Shown here piece by piece: positions 10,920 through 23,183 of a stretch of DNA of 64,000 nucleotides (the stretch's first letter is position 1; the number at the start of each line of letters is the position of its first letter). The notes below the pieces were generated by a model. It worked only from the letters and a program-made list of their open reading frames with translations, searched no databases and had not been told where the DNA came from. The DNA comes from Diphasiastrum complanatum (lineage: Eukaryota > Streptophyta > Lycopodiopsida > Lycopodiales > Lycopodiaceae), in NCBI GenBank assembly GCA_029204225.1, contig CM055095.1, positions 74,083,501 to 74,147,500 of the forward strand, in the 5' to 3' direction. The position numbers and the translations under genes were made by a program.

Positions 10920-13900
10920 ATGTCTTCAATGGGTTCATCCTTGTTGGAATCAAGTGAAAGATTGACCACTTAAAACTATTCAATTTGGAAAATGAGGATG
11001 GAGTCCATCTTGATCCTTCAAGATGTGATGGACATAGTTCTTGGCCTTGAAGAAGAACCACAAGTTCTTCAAGAGGTTCAAAAATACAAAAAGAGAGCTA
11101 GTATGGCTCTCCACTACATTAAGATGAATGTCTGTAATGAGATATTGAGGGAGATAGGTACTTGTACAACAGCCAAAGAAGCTTGGGATTGTCTCAAGAC
11201 TATCTATGAGGCTAAGAATACCTCTAGGTTTCTCACTCTTAGGAATCAAATCTTTCAAAGTAGCCAGAAGAGTGATGAGAGTGCATCTAGTTATGTTTTG
11301 AGAGTAAAAGATATTCATCGAGAACTTTCTTGTATTGGTGATTCCATCAATCAAAATGAGCTAGTTCAAGTCATTCTCAATGGCTTGAGAAGTGAATTTG
11401 ATAACCTTGTCCAATCCTATGCCATTAAGGAGGAGCTACCAAGTTTGGAGGCTCTCCAAAGTGGGCTAATTTTGGAAGAATCAAGACAAGAGTACAAGCT
11501 CTTGAGGATGGAGAAGCTCTCTCTCACTTATAATGATGGCAAAGCTTTCTTTGCCAAGGATAAGCACAAAGGGAGGAGCAAGGACCAACATCAACAATCC
11601 TCAAGCAAGGACAAAGTCAAATCCCATGACAAAGATGAGGAGGAAGATGATTCCTCGAATGCTTCATCATCCAAGCTCAAGAAGAAGAAGATCAAGTGCT
11701 TTTATTGTGGCAAGAAAGGTCATTATGCCACCAATTGCTTCAAGAAGAAGAATCAACTCAAGCAAGCCAACATTACCAATGAGAAGGAAGACACTATTGC
11801 AAGTGATGGAGAGGGATCTCTTATGGTCTCTAGTTTCTCATCTACTCTTTTCAAGAAGGACGGCCTATGGTATATTGATAGTGGAGCCTCTTCACATATT
11901 TGTAGCTCCAAGGACTCTTTTTCTTCTATTGTACCTTATGATGGAGTCAAGAAATCAATATACACTGCAAATGATTTTGAATGTCCTATTGAAGGCATAG
12001 GGAACATTCCCTTGAAGCTTGCATCCTCTAAAGTTATTTCTCTCTCTAAAGTTCTTTATCTACCTAAGCTTACCAAGAATCTTATTAGTGTTGGCCAATT
12101 GCTTGATAATGGCCTTGATGTAAAATTCAACGTTGATACTTGCACTATCAAGAAGAATGATGAGATACTTGCATTAGGATCTAGATTTGGTGGCATCTAT
12201 AAACTAGATCCAAATGAGTATGTGAATGCTTGTAATGTTGCTCTTGTGAACAAGCTCTCTATGGAGGAATTATGGCATAGGAGGTTGGGACATCTCAACT
12301 ACAAATCCATGCTCTCTATGATCAAAGAAGCCAAAGCTATTGGCTTGCCAAAGTCACTCTCCAAGAAGATCAAGCCTTGTGAGGCTCGTGCTATTGCTAA
12401 ATCTCACAAAAAGCCATTTACAAGATCTTCTATTAAAAGCAAGCATCCTTTGGAGTTAATCCACTCGGATGTGCATTTCTCATCAACTACAAGCAAGGGA
12501 GGAGCCACTTGTTTTGTTACTTTCATTGATGATTACACAAGATTCACTTGGATATATCTTCTTGCTTCTAAATCTATGGTGTTTGATCCTTTCATTATTT
12601 TCAAAGCTTATGTAGAGAAGCAATTCTCATTCAAGATTAAAGCTCTTAGAAGTGATGGAGGTGGTGAATATATCTCCAATAAATTTCAAGATTTTTGTGG
12701 GCTGGAAGGCATTAAAAGAGAGTTTTCTTGTGCCTACTCTCCATCTCAAAATGGAGTGGCCGAGAGAAAGAATAGATCTCTATGTGAATGTGCAAAATCT
12801 ATGAGAATTGAGGCATTTTTGCCCAAAGATTTTTGGGGAGAAGCCATTAATTGTGCAAATTATCTTTGCAATAGGCTCCCACATATAGCTCTTGGAGGAA
12901 AGTCACCATATGAAATCTTATTTTTGAAGAAGCCTAAGGTTGATCACCTTAGAGTTTTTGGATGCTTATGCTTTCTCCATATTCCTTTGGAAACAAGGAA
13001 GAAGGAAGCTCCTAGTGCATGCAAAGGGATCATGGTTGGATACTCATCCACCAAGAAGGCCTATAGAGTCTTTATACTCTCTACTTCTCAAGTTATTGAA
13101 AGTAGAGATGTTTTCTTTCATGAAGATCAACACTCATCTTTTGAAGAGGCCGAGATCAAGAAATCTATGGATGCTTCATCAATTATTGATTTTGAAGACA
13201 ATCATGATGTGATGGGGTCGAGATTTGAAGAAGACTCTCCTTGGATTTTCTCACCAAGAAGATCCATGAGAGATAGATCCGAGCCTAAGAGTTTCTCATA
13301 TGTTGACAAAGGCAAACAAGTGGATCTTGATTCCACTAATTATGTTTTTTATGTCTCTCATGAAGAGCCAAAGAATGTACAAGAGGCACTCAATACCAAG
13401 GAGTGGTATGATGCGATGAGGCAAGAGTATGATGCATTGATCACCAACAATACTTGGGAGCTTGTGGATCCTCCATCCAACAAGCATGGGATTGGTTGCA
13501 AGTGGGTATTTCGAATCAAGTTCAATCATGATGGCACCATCAGCAAGCATAAAGCAAGATTATGTGCCAAAGGATTTGCTCAAATCCATGGTCGTGATTA
13601 TGAGGAGACCTTTGCACCGTTGCAAAGACGGTGACAATAAGAATTCTTATTTCTCTTTCTTGTTTTTTCAAGTGGAAGGTGTTCCAATTAGATGTATCCA
13701 ATGCTTTTCTAAATGGTTATCTTGAGGAGGAGATCTATATGGAACAACCTCAAGGATTCATCAAGGATGAGTCCAAAGTGTGTTTGCTCTTCAAAAGTCT
13801 TTATGCACCAAGCAAGCACCAAGATCATGGTATTCAAGACTTGATTCTTTTCTTATCTCACTAGGATTTACTCTTAGTGACTATGATCCTTCCATGTATC

Positions 13901-14905
13901 TAAAGTTTTTTGATAGCAATATTGTCATTCTTCTAATTTATGTTGATGACATTATTCTTTGTGGAAGTTGTATCAAGCTAGTTGATGAAACCAAGCTAGC
14001 ACTTGGATGTGAGTTTAAAATGCAAGATCTAGGAGAGATGCATTACATCCTAGGCCTAGAAATTGATTTTTTATGAGAATCATGTCTTTATATGCCAATC
14101 TAGATATACTCACTCTATGTTGAAAAAATTCCATATGGAAAATTCTAAGAGCATAGATACTCCAATGGAGAAAATTGTAAAAGATCCTAATAAAGGTGAT
14201 GAAAGATCCTTTGAGGACATCACACTTTTTAGGAGTCTTGTAGGCTCCTTGATTTGGCTTACCATTACTAGGCCCGATCTAGGATTTTGTGTGCACAAAT
14301 TGAGTCAATTTATGCAAGATCCTAAGATCCATCATTGGAAGATAGCCAAGAGGATTCTAAGATATGTATCTTCATCTTGTGATTATGGTCTACTCTATAA
14401 AAGTGAAGATCTATCCATTATTGGCTATTCGGATTTGGACTTTGCAAGTGACAAGATGGATCGAAAGTCTATTAGTGCATACACTATCTTTCTTGGAGGC
14501 AATCTAATATCTTGGCTTTCCAAAAAGCAAGATACTATATCTCTCTCTTCATGTGAGGCCGAGTACAAAGCACTCACTACAACTACCAAAGAAGTGCTTT
14601 GGATCAAGAGGTTATTAATGGAGCTAAAGTGCATCAAGGAGGATGATCTACCAATGATCAAGTGTGATAACATCTCGGCCCAAGCTCTTGCCAATAATCC
14701 CATATTTCATGCAAGAAGCAAGCACATAGAAGTGGCACACCATTTTGTGAGAGAAAAGCTTATTGGAGGAGAAATCTATTTGGAGCATGTCAACTCGTCC
14801 TCTTGTATTGCCGATCTACTCACCAAGCCTTTGAGCAAAAGTGCTTTCATCAAGCATAGATCTAATCTTGGAGTTATATCAAGATCAATGCTCAAATCTT
14901 CATAG
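10920..14905 (+). pseudogene. Copia gag-pol polyprotein, element C (broken)
   Basis: The natural start is ATG 10920 (MSSMGSSLLE), stopped by TAA at 10971. The reading continues from about 10980 to 13634. Visible in order: Gag, zinc knuckle CFYCGKKGHYATNC (about 11700), protease WYIDSGASSHIC, GAG-pre-integrase LWHRRLGHLNYKSM, and integrase D-D-E (HSDVHFS, RSDGGGEY, AERKNRS). RT then runs through frameshifts near 13620, 13800 and 14070. It still shows VFQLDVSNAFLNGYL and YVDDIIL, and RNase H shows YSDLDFASD, SSCEAEYKAL and CDNISAQAL, ending at 14905. The domain set is complete but no continuous protein can be made. Confidence 0.93.
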
Positions 14906-14923
14906 ATAATTTTTTAGGAGGAG

Positions 14924-15883
14924 TGTGAAGAATTGAAAAAGATTATCTATGTTAGATATAGGTGTCTTATGTTTTTTACATCAAGCATCTAGGTGTAGGA
15001 TGTTGATAGGAATAAATTTGGCATAGATGGCAAATTATGCATTTCCACTTGTAAGCTACTATTGAGCCAAAATAGAGTAAGAGGCTAAACACGTGCCAAT
15101 TAGAGTGTAGACAAGTGTAAAGCTTTTGTTTGATGAATTCCAAGAGGTCCAATAGGATTTAGAGGTGGAAACTTGTGAGGTCCAATAGGAAATTGAGGTG
15201 TGCTTGAATATAGTCCAATAGAATTAAGAGGTGCATGGATCAATGGTCCAATAGGATCAAGAGGTGACAAAGTATGGTCCAATCATAGTTAAGCATAGTG
15301 GTAGCTCGTGGATCTACTAGTATCATTGTACTCCTCATTTTGGATCTAATTGATTTGGTGATTTTATGGATTTTGTGAGTTATTGGATTTCTAGATTTCT
15401 CTCTCTACCCGAGAGCTCATGATGCTTTTTCTCTCTCTACCCAAGGAGAGCAACTTGTTTTTACTTAGATATTTTTTTAAATACTTCCCACACATGTGAG
15501 TGAGAGTTGGAAGTGATTGAATGCATGTAGTAGTGTGTTTTTGCCATAGAATCAAAGATAGATCTTGAATCTCAATCTAGTCTTGATCTTGGTGCATCTA
15601 CACATGCGGCGCTTGCGTGTGACGAAGTCCACAACCGCAAGTGCCCTCGTGAGAATCTCACTGACCCAAGGCAGGCGCCCGATGGAATGCAGGAGGAGGT
15701 CCAGTGAGTGTGCGACACATGGAGTCCACACAATGAAGGGGTGTACTCTGCCATAAGAAGCTCCCCCATACTGCGGCAGTTGGACGCATTGTCCGTCACA
15801 ACCTTTCGCGATACGTTCACACGATCAGTTTACAGCTCGGAAACACACATGTAGTGGACAATCCACACGTGTGAAATTCAACA
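14924..15883 (+). repeat. 3' LTR of element C, with a foreign insert
   Basis: Homologous to 9425-10161 but 960 bp long. About 19 bp of LTR (the CCTTAGGAGATCACAAGTA segment) is replaced by a ~240-bp insert at 15605-15846. The LTR resumes at ACATGTAGTGGACAATCC and ends TTCAACA. A polypurine tract lies directly upstream (14911-14923). Confidence 0.9.
15605..15846 (-). pseudogene. Captured fragment of a hAT-type (DUF659) transposase
   Basis: The minus strand reads KVVTDNASNCRSMGELLMAEY and, after a one-base shift, FIVWTPCVAHSLDLLLHSIG followed by LPWVSEILTRAL and VTRKRRM. The TDNAsN...GeLLm...WTPCvaHsLdLLL pattern is the DUF659 signature of hAT-related transposases. The fragment is more GC-rich than its surroundings and sits antisense in the LTR. 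No target duplication is seen and LTR sequence was lost at the join, so it looks like filler DNA from break repair or template switching, not a hAT insertion. Confidence 0.8.
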
Positions 15884-15888
15884 ATCAG

Positions 15889-16359
15889 GACAAAGAACCC
15901 ATCGGGTTAGTGAACTGGTAGAAATCTCCAAATTTCGAGATGGGGGTTGGCCATAGGTTCGCAAACCCGATACAGACCCGATGGAGCCATTCATGCCCAA
16001 TTCCGACATTGTTCGATCAAAAGAATTATTCGTCCCAACAAGTACCGTCCCAAGTAAGACGCTTTTGGGGCAATGGAAATGACCTAGTTTGGCAATTTTC
16101 CATGAAACTGTGCATTTTCTCTGAACGGCGTCTGTGTTTCTCATCCCCTCTATTCCGACCAGTTGACAACGTTGAGCAGAACCTATGAAAATGGACAACA
16201 CATCGAACGTGCATATATAAGATCTCTAGATTATTAAATAATGCGGTTAAAGATCTTCTTGAAGGAACTAAATTCCTTGTACCATTTTGGATATAGATAT
16301 TGGATATCTATTGATATATACTTCAACTATTTTGAATTTTTCCTTTTGGTTTTGAAGGC
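15889..16359. other. Unassigned sequence downstream of element C
   Basis: I see no supported gene. Short ORFs occur on both strands without recognisable motifs. Confidence 0.4.
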
Positions 16360-16486
16360 TAACCTTGGGTTATTTCAACTGTATATGAACGAGGTTTCTC
16401 ATCCATACCGGGGTCAATGCCTAGTGGTGTTCTTAGATGATATTGTCGTCTACTGTGAAAACTTAAGGACATGGAAAATTCAATAG
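16360..16486 (+). pseudogene. Ty3/gypsy reverse transcriptase remnant
   Basis: Reads GLFQLYMNEVSHPYRGQ followed by LVVFLDDIVVYCENL. This matches the gypsy RT stretch FQ.lMNeVl.PyL...vvvyLDDIviYS, including the catalytic DD. Only about 40 codons are left. The sequence from 16487 to 16807 shows nothing further I can identify. Confidence 0.75.
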
Positions 16487-16807
16487 TTGCAGGTATTTTT
16501 CTGGAAATGGTTAAAGATTGGACCCTATACTGGATATAGGATGGTCAGATAGTCTTTTTAATTTTCTGATGATCGGATCTAAATGCAAAAGACTTGCTTC
16601 GAGAGAAAACTGATGGTATGGGATGTCAGAGATTTCAAAGGGAGAATTATTGTGTGAGAATGATTCGTAGACCAGTGGGTAGTATTTACATTATTGATAA
16701 TGCTAACAATTGAAACCATTGGTTAATTTTTTTTAGAGTATTTGGAGAGGCTATGAGATATAGATCCGGATCCCTCAATGGTATCTCATAAATTCCAAAT
16801 CAGAAAC

Positions 16808-17498
16808 TGTGAAAAATTGCCTACATTGGCAAATCTAGCAATCTAGAATATTGTACATTTTGTCAATATTGTTTGTTGGTCACTTGAATGACCAAAGTGC
16901 CACTTGTACATACACACCTAAAGTAGGTTACCACGAGTCAAGAGGAGTGGTTGTGTCCATTTGGTAGTGATTCCTACTTTGTAGGATCTAGACCATGATT
17001 TATGATGAGATTTGTACCTACCATGCACCTACCAAGCATGACTCTTGGATCTAGGCTAGGGTTTTCACATTAGGTCAAGAAAGTGGAGTCTACTTCCTTA
17101 TTACATGCTGGATTTTCACCTAACTTAGCAAAGGAAGTATGTTTTACTATGTATTCCCATTCTCCATAGTGAGAAGATAGAAACTTTTTGGAGCCTCAAG
17201 GAGAAACTCGAGTTTCCTCTCATTGTATGATGATTACTCTTGATTTCCAATGAAATCCAGCTTTGGCACTTTGTAAACACTGTCTACAGGCCGTACTACA
17301 GCCTTATTTCCACACGTGTGGAGTTGGATTACACTTATTGATTAATGCTTTGATTGTCTCTACTTGTTTCCTATCAAGCTGCTAAACTAGATCTTGTTTT
17401 CTGATGACTAGTTTCTGATAGATTGTTTGACAAGCATACAATCACCTTGTGGATCATTCAAAGATCGATTTATGGTCCTTAGTACTATACTTTTCACA
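16808..17498 (+). repeat. 5' LTR of element F
   Basis: 691 bp, TGTGAAAAATTGCC...TTTTCACA. It has the same length as the LTRs of element D and carries the palindrome CACACGTGTG at 17311-17320. Confidence 0.93.
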
Positions 17499-18127
17499 TG
17501 GTATCAGAGCCAAGTACAAGGCTATTGATCAGTGTCAAAATCTAATCCAGTTTTAGCAAGTTTTGGTGCAAAAAGCTAGTATTGGAAGGGCGAGCTAGTA
17601 TCCAGGTTTTGGTGAGGGAATTTGATCCCAAACTTTTTCAGGATCAAAATCCATACTGTTCACACATGTGGGCATCTCTGAAACATCATTTCATAACCCA
17701 TATTCATTGGATCACAGAAAATTCATCTAGTATCAGTTTGATGTAATTTCTGGTGCAAATCCTAGGATAAGCTACAAGATCACTTGCCATTGATTAGTTT
17801 TGAATTTGTTTCATAAAAACTAATTAATCTAGGCTGATTTTAGACCTTCTTAAAGTGGAAACCAGGTCTTGAAAGTACATCAAAGTGAATGAGAGAGATA
17901 GAGTCAGTTTTTGTCCAAGAATAGCCAGGATTGGCAAGATTTGCTTGAGTAGTTTTCATCTCATCTCATCTTCATTCTAACTTTGTGAGGGAGTGATAGA
18001 ACTGTAATTACAAGTCCATCTGTTGGATTAAAAGTCAACATTTGAGTGAAACACTCCAAGTTAGAAACCTCTGTGAGTTTCAGGTTCAAACAAATCTATA
18101 TCTTGTGTGTAGAATCTTGCTAGTAAG

Positions 18128-19188
18128 ATGGGATCAGTGGGAGCCTACCTTCTAGAAGCTAGTGAGAGGTTAAATTCTACCAATTATGCTATTTGGAAAG
18201 TGAGGATGGAGTCACTAATGGTGCTCCAGTATCTTTATGAGTTTCTAATAGATGATGAAGATGAACCTCTAGGGAATTAGTGAGATACAAGAAGAGGTCC
18301 AGGCTTGCACTTCACTGTATTAAGATGAATGTAAGCAATCATCTTTTAAGGGAAGTATCATCATGTAAGAGTGCTAAAGAGGCTTGGAAATCTTTGAAAT
18401 CTATCTAAGAGTGTAGTAACACTTCGAGGGTTCTCATGCTTAGGAATCAAATTCTACAAAGCATGAAGAGGAGTGATGAGAGTGCACATGATTATGTGCT
18501 AAGAATCAAGTCTCTCAATAGGGAGTTAGCTTCCATTGGAGAGAAGATTCAAGATAGTGAGGTTGTTCAGATTGTCCTCAATGGTCTAGGGAGTGGCTTT
18601 ACAAATTTGGTCCAAAGCTTTGCAATCCAAGACACTTTGCCTACTATAGAAAAGCTACACAGTGTATTAGTGGCTGAAGAGTGTAGGATGATGCATACCA
18701 ATGCAAGAATGAATGCTATTTCTCTACAGGATGGTGATGAGAAAGATAATTTCTCATTCAAAGGCAAGAAGAAGACCAATGGCAAGAAGAAGCACTTCAA
18801 GGAGACCAAGGAGGAGGATGAGACTTCAAGCTCAAAGGGCAAAATCAAAGACAAGTCCAAGTACAAATGTTTTTTCTGTGGAAAGAAAGGACATTTTGCA
18901 TCAGAATGTCTCAAGAAGAAGAAGGCACAAGAGAGAAAACAAAGCAACATTGCACATCAGGAGGAGGAGGAGGATGAAGAGTCATCGTTGATGGTTTCCA
19001 ACAAACCACCATCATCCAAGAGCAACACCAATGATTCTTGGTGGATTGATAGTGGGGCTAGTTCCCAAATGACATATCAAAAGGATATATTCTCCACTTT
19101 ACTTTCTTACAATGATTTACATAGATCAATCTATACTGCAAGTAGTCAAGAATGTAAGATAAGTGGAATAGGAACAGTTCCCTTGTAG
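18128..19188 (+). pseudogene. Copia gag-protease, element F (broken)
   Basis: Starts MGSVGAYLLEASERLNSTNY and is broken by a small deletion near 18272 and a stop near 18409. The frame is open from 18436: Gag, zinc knuckle CFFCGKKGHFASEC (about 18868), protease WWIDSGASSQM (about 19040). A stop follows GTVPL at 19186-19188, and homology ends at about 19235. Integrase, RT and RNase H are absent here. Confidence 0.9.
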
Positions 19189-19235
19189 GTGAAATCATCC
19201 AAAAGGATGAATCTTGATAATGTTCTTTATGTTCC

Positions 19236-21522
19236 TCATGATTGTCTTCAAAATCAATAATTGATGATGCATCCATAGATTTCTTGATCTCGGCCTCTTC
19301 AAAAGATGAGTGTTGATCTTCATGAAAGACAACATCTCTATTTTCAATAACTTGAGAAGTAGAGAGTATAAAGACTCTATAGGCCTTCTTGGTGGATGAG
19401 TATCCAACCATGATCCCTTTGCATGCACTAGGATCTTCCTTCTTCCTTGTTTCCAAGGGAATATGGACAAAGCATAAGCATCCAAAAATTCTAAGGTGAT
19501 CAACCTTAGGCTTCTTCAAAAATAAGATTTCTTATGGTGACTTTCCTCCAAGAGCTATATGTGGGAGCCTATTGAAAAGATAATTTGCACAATTAATGGC
19601 TTCTCCCCAAAAAACTTTGGGCAAAGATGCCTCAATTCTCATAGATTTTGCACATTCACATAGAGATCTATTCTTTCTCTCGGCCACTCCATTTTGAGAT
19701 GGAGAGTAGGCACAAGAGAGAACTCTCTTAATGCCTTCAAGCTCACAAAAACCTTGAAATTTATTGGAGATATATTCACCACCTCCATCATTTCTAAGAG
19801 CTTTAATCTTGAATGAGAATTGCTTCTCTACATAATCTTTGAAAATAAGGAAATGATCAAACACCATAGATTTAGAAGCAAGAAGATATATCCAAGTGAA
19901 TCTTGTGTAATCATCAATGAAAGTAACAAAACAAGTGGCTCCTCCCTTGCTTGTAGTTGATGAGAAATGCACATCCGAGTGGATTAACTCCAAAGGATGC
20001 TTGCTTTTGATAGAAGATCTTGTAACTGGCTTTTTGTGAGATTTAGCACTAGCACGAGCCTCACAAGGCTTGATCTTCTTGGAGAGTGACTTTGGAAAGC
20101 CAATAGCTTTGGCTTCTTTGATCATAGAGAGCATGGATTTGTAGTTGGGATGTCCCAACCTCTTATGCCATAATTCCTCCATAGAGAGCTTGTTCACAAG
20201 AGCAACATTACAAGCATTCACATACTCATTTGGATCTAGTTTATAGATGCCACCAGATCTAGATCCTAATGCAAGTATCTCATCATTCTTCTTGATAGTG
20301 CAAGTATCAACATTGAATTTTACATCAAGGCCATTATCAAGCAATTGGCCAACACTAATAAGATTCTTGGTAAGCTTAGGTACATAAAGAACTTTAGAGA
20401 GAGAAAGAACTTTAGAGGATGCAAGCTTCAAGGGAATGTTCCCTATGCCTTCAATAAGACATTCAAAATCATTTGCAGTGTATATTGATTTCTTGACTCC
20501 ATCATAAGGTGCAATAGAAGAAAAAGAGTCCTTGGAGCTACACATATGTGAAGAGGCTCCACTATCAATATACCATAGGCCGTCCTTCTTGAAAGGAGTA
20601 GATGAGAAACTAGAGACCATAAGAGATCCCTCTCCATCACTTGCAATAGTGTCTTCCTTCTCATTGGTGATGTTGGCTTGCTTGAGTTGATTCTTCTTCT
20701 TGAAGCAATTGGTGGCATAATGACCTTTCTTGCCACAATAAAAGCACTTGATCTTCTTCTTCTTGAGCTTGGATGATGAAGCATTCGAGAAATCATCTTC
20801 CTCCTCATCTTTGTCTTGGGATATGACTTTGTCCTTGCTTGAGGATTGTTGATGTTGGTTCTTGCTCCTCCCTTTGTGCTTATCCTTGGCAAAGAGAGAA
20901 TTGCCATCATTATGAGTGAGAGAAAGCTTGTCCATCCTCAAGAGCTTGTACTCTTGTCTTGATTCTTCTGAAATTAGCACACTTTGGAGAGCCTACAAAC
21001 TTGCTAGCTCCTCCTTAATGGCATAGGATTGGACAAGGTTATCAAATTCACTTCTCAAGCCATTGAGAATGACTTGAACTAGCTCATTTTGATTGATGGA
21101 ATCACCAAAACAAGCAAGTTCTCTATAAATATCTTTCATTCTCAAAACATAACTAGATGCACTCTCATCACTCTTTTGGCTACTTTGAAATATTTGATTC
21201 CTAAGAGTGAGAAGCCTAGAGGTATTCTTAGCCTCATAGATAGTCTTGAGACAATCCCAAGCTTCTTTGGTTGTTGTACAAGTACCTATCTCCCTCAATA
21301 TCTCATTACAGACATTCATCTTAATGTAGTGGAGAGCCATCCTAGCTCTCTTTTTGTATTTTTGAACCTCTTGAAGAACTTGTGGTTCTTCTTCAAGGCC
21401 AAGAACTATGTCCATCACGTCTTGAAGGATCAAGATGGACTCCGTCCTCATTTTCCAAATTGAATAATTTGAAGTGGTCAATCTTCACTTGGTTCCAACA
21501 AGGATGAACCCATTGAAGACAT
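19236..21522 (-). pseudogene. Copia gag-protease-integrase, element G (broken)
   Basis: The start at 21522 (MSSMGSSLLEPSE) is frameshifted near 21490. Gag continues 21481-20993 to a TAG where C has GAG. The main frame 20980-19532 holds the zinc knuckle CFYCGKKGHYATNC, protease WYIDSGASSHMC, LWHKRLGHPNYKSM, and the integrase D-D-E residues (HSDVHFS, RNDGGGEY, AERKNRS). A stop at 19532 precedes the SH3-like part (KPKVDHLRIFG to about 19240). No RT follows. Confidence 0.92.
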
Positions 21523-22280
21523 TTGAAGTGAAGAAAACTCAAATGATGAACAATAAATGTTGCTACACACTCTCAATAGGATCCAATAATAGAGTACTAT
21601 CTCCTCCTATGAAAGATCTTGCAACTATTTGTGAATTGATTCTCACTAGCTACACAAATCTCTCTAAAACAAGATCTATTTCACATCAAATGATGGAGTA
21701 TAGGCAAAGTTAGGATCAAACACTCTTAGCACGTGTGAAATACATTAAGAAACCAAATTTGACTCAAATACAATGATATTGCATGAAACAAAATGGCTAA
21801 GATCTCAAAACAGTGCCTAGATCACATATAGATGAGATTGGTAAGCATTCAACTGTGATTTTGGATCAAACAAGCAATCTCTTGACCAAACCAAATGTGT
21901 CCACCCAGGTCTAGGTGCCCTATCTAACCCTCTTCAAAAGCTTATAACTTTTGATTGGCACAACCAAATGGAATGAAACTGATTGCATCAGAAACTAGAC
22001 AAAATTAGCTTCAAAACAAGCTATCAAGCAAGATAAATGGATCAAGCGTGAGAGAGAACTTCCAAACTGAAATTGGATGTTCCTCACACGTGTCTAAACA
22101 CCTGATTCCGTACAGTACCAGGTCAGACCCAATCAATGTCCTTTTGATCTCTTTTGATCCAAGATTGAACAAGATAGCTAGGAAAATGGTCCTTGACAGC
22201 TTCTAGCTCAAGATTGATGAAAAAAAATTTCACTTAGATGGATCAAAATGCATGGTAACCTTAGGTAGGCTCTGATACCA

Positions 22281-23017
22281 TGTTGAATTTTACACGTGTG
22301 GATTGTCCACTACATGTACTTGTGATCTCCTAAGGTGTGTAGATGCACCAAGATCAAGAGTAGATTGAGATTCAAGATCTATCTTTGATTCTATGGCAAA
22401 AACACACTACTAAATGCATTCAATCACTTCCAACTCTCACTCACACGTGTGGGAAGTATTTAAAAAATAATCTAAGTAAAAACAAGTTGCTCTTCTTGAG
22501 TAGAGAGAGAAAAAGCATCATGAGCTCTCGGGTAGAGAGAGAAATCTAGAAATCCAATAACTCACAAAATCCATGAAATCACCAAATCAATTAGATCCAA
22601 AATGAGGAGTACAATGATACTAGTAGATCCACGAGCTACCACTATGCTTAACTATGATTGGACCATACTTTGTCACCTCTTGATCCTATTGGACCATTGA
22701 TCCATGCACCACTTAATTCTATTGGACTATATTCAAGCACACCTCAATTTCCTATTGGACCTCACAAGTTTCCACCTCTAAATCCTATTGGACCTCTTGG
22801 AATTCATCAAACAAAAGCTTTACACTTGTCTACACTCTAATTGGCACGCGTTTAGCTTCTTACTCTATTTTGGCTCAATAGTGGCATTACAAGTGGAAAT
22901 GCATAATTTGCCATCTATGCCAAATTTATTCCTATCAACATCCTACACCTAGATGCTTGATGTAAAAAACATAAGACCCCTATATCTAACATAGATAATC
23001 TTTTTCAATTCTTCACA
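22281..23017 (-). repeat. 5' LTR of element G
   Basis: 737 bp, homologous to the LTR of element C, including the 33-bp tandem array and a CACACGTGTG palindrome at 22442-22451. Confidence 0.93.
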
Positions 23018-23183
23018 ATTTATACCAAAAACTTGATCAAGTGGCTTCACGCCACGAAAAAGACCAAAAAAAAATTTATTAGAGAAAAAAAAAATCAAAT
23101 TCTAAATTCAAACAATAAGCACATCATATAATTACAAGAGATAATTAGGAGAGTCCACAAGAAAAAAACGACAAAATCTTTAT

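Larger units (their letters stand above)
9425..15883 (+). mobile_element. Element C: full-length, decayed Ty1/copia retrotransposon
   Basis: LTRs begin TGTGAAGAATTG and end TTCAACA. The element is flanked by a perfect target duplication ATCAG (9420-9424 and 15884-15888). Order: 5' LTR, primer site, leader, gag-pol, polypurine tract TTTTAGGAGGAG, 3' LTR. Gag-pol covers every copia domain but carries a nonsense codon and several frameshifts. The 3' LTR has gained a ~240-bp foreign insert. G and I belong to the same family; A is a more distant relative. Confidence 0.95.
16808..19235 (+). mobile_element. Element F: 5' half of a D-family copia element
   Basis: Contains a 691-bp 5' LTR (16808-17498), the primer site TGGTATCAGAGC (17499-17510), a leader, and gag-protease up to the DNVLYVP motif. 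At 19235/19236 it changes abruptly to minus-strand C-family sequence (element G). The 5 bp before its LTR are GAAAC. The matching 3' half appears to be element H on the other side of a 13.4-kb inverted segment. Confidence 0.9.
19236..23017 (-). mobile_element. Element G: 5' half of a C-family copia element
   Basis: Minus-strand element with its 5' LTR at 22281-23017, primer site at 22269-22280 (complement of TGGTATCAGAGC), a leader, gag, protease and integrase to just past the SH3-like domain. It is cut at 19236, where it abuts element F. The 5 bp upstream of its LTR, in its own orientation, are TAAAT. Element I supplies the matching 3' half. Confidence 0.9.
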
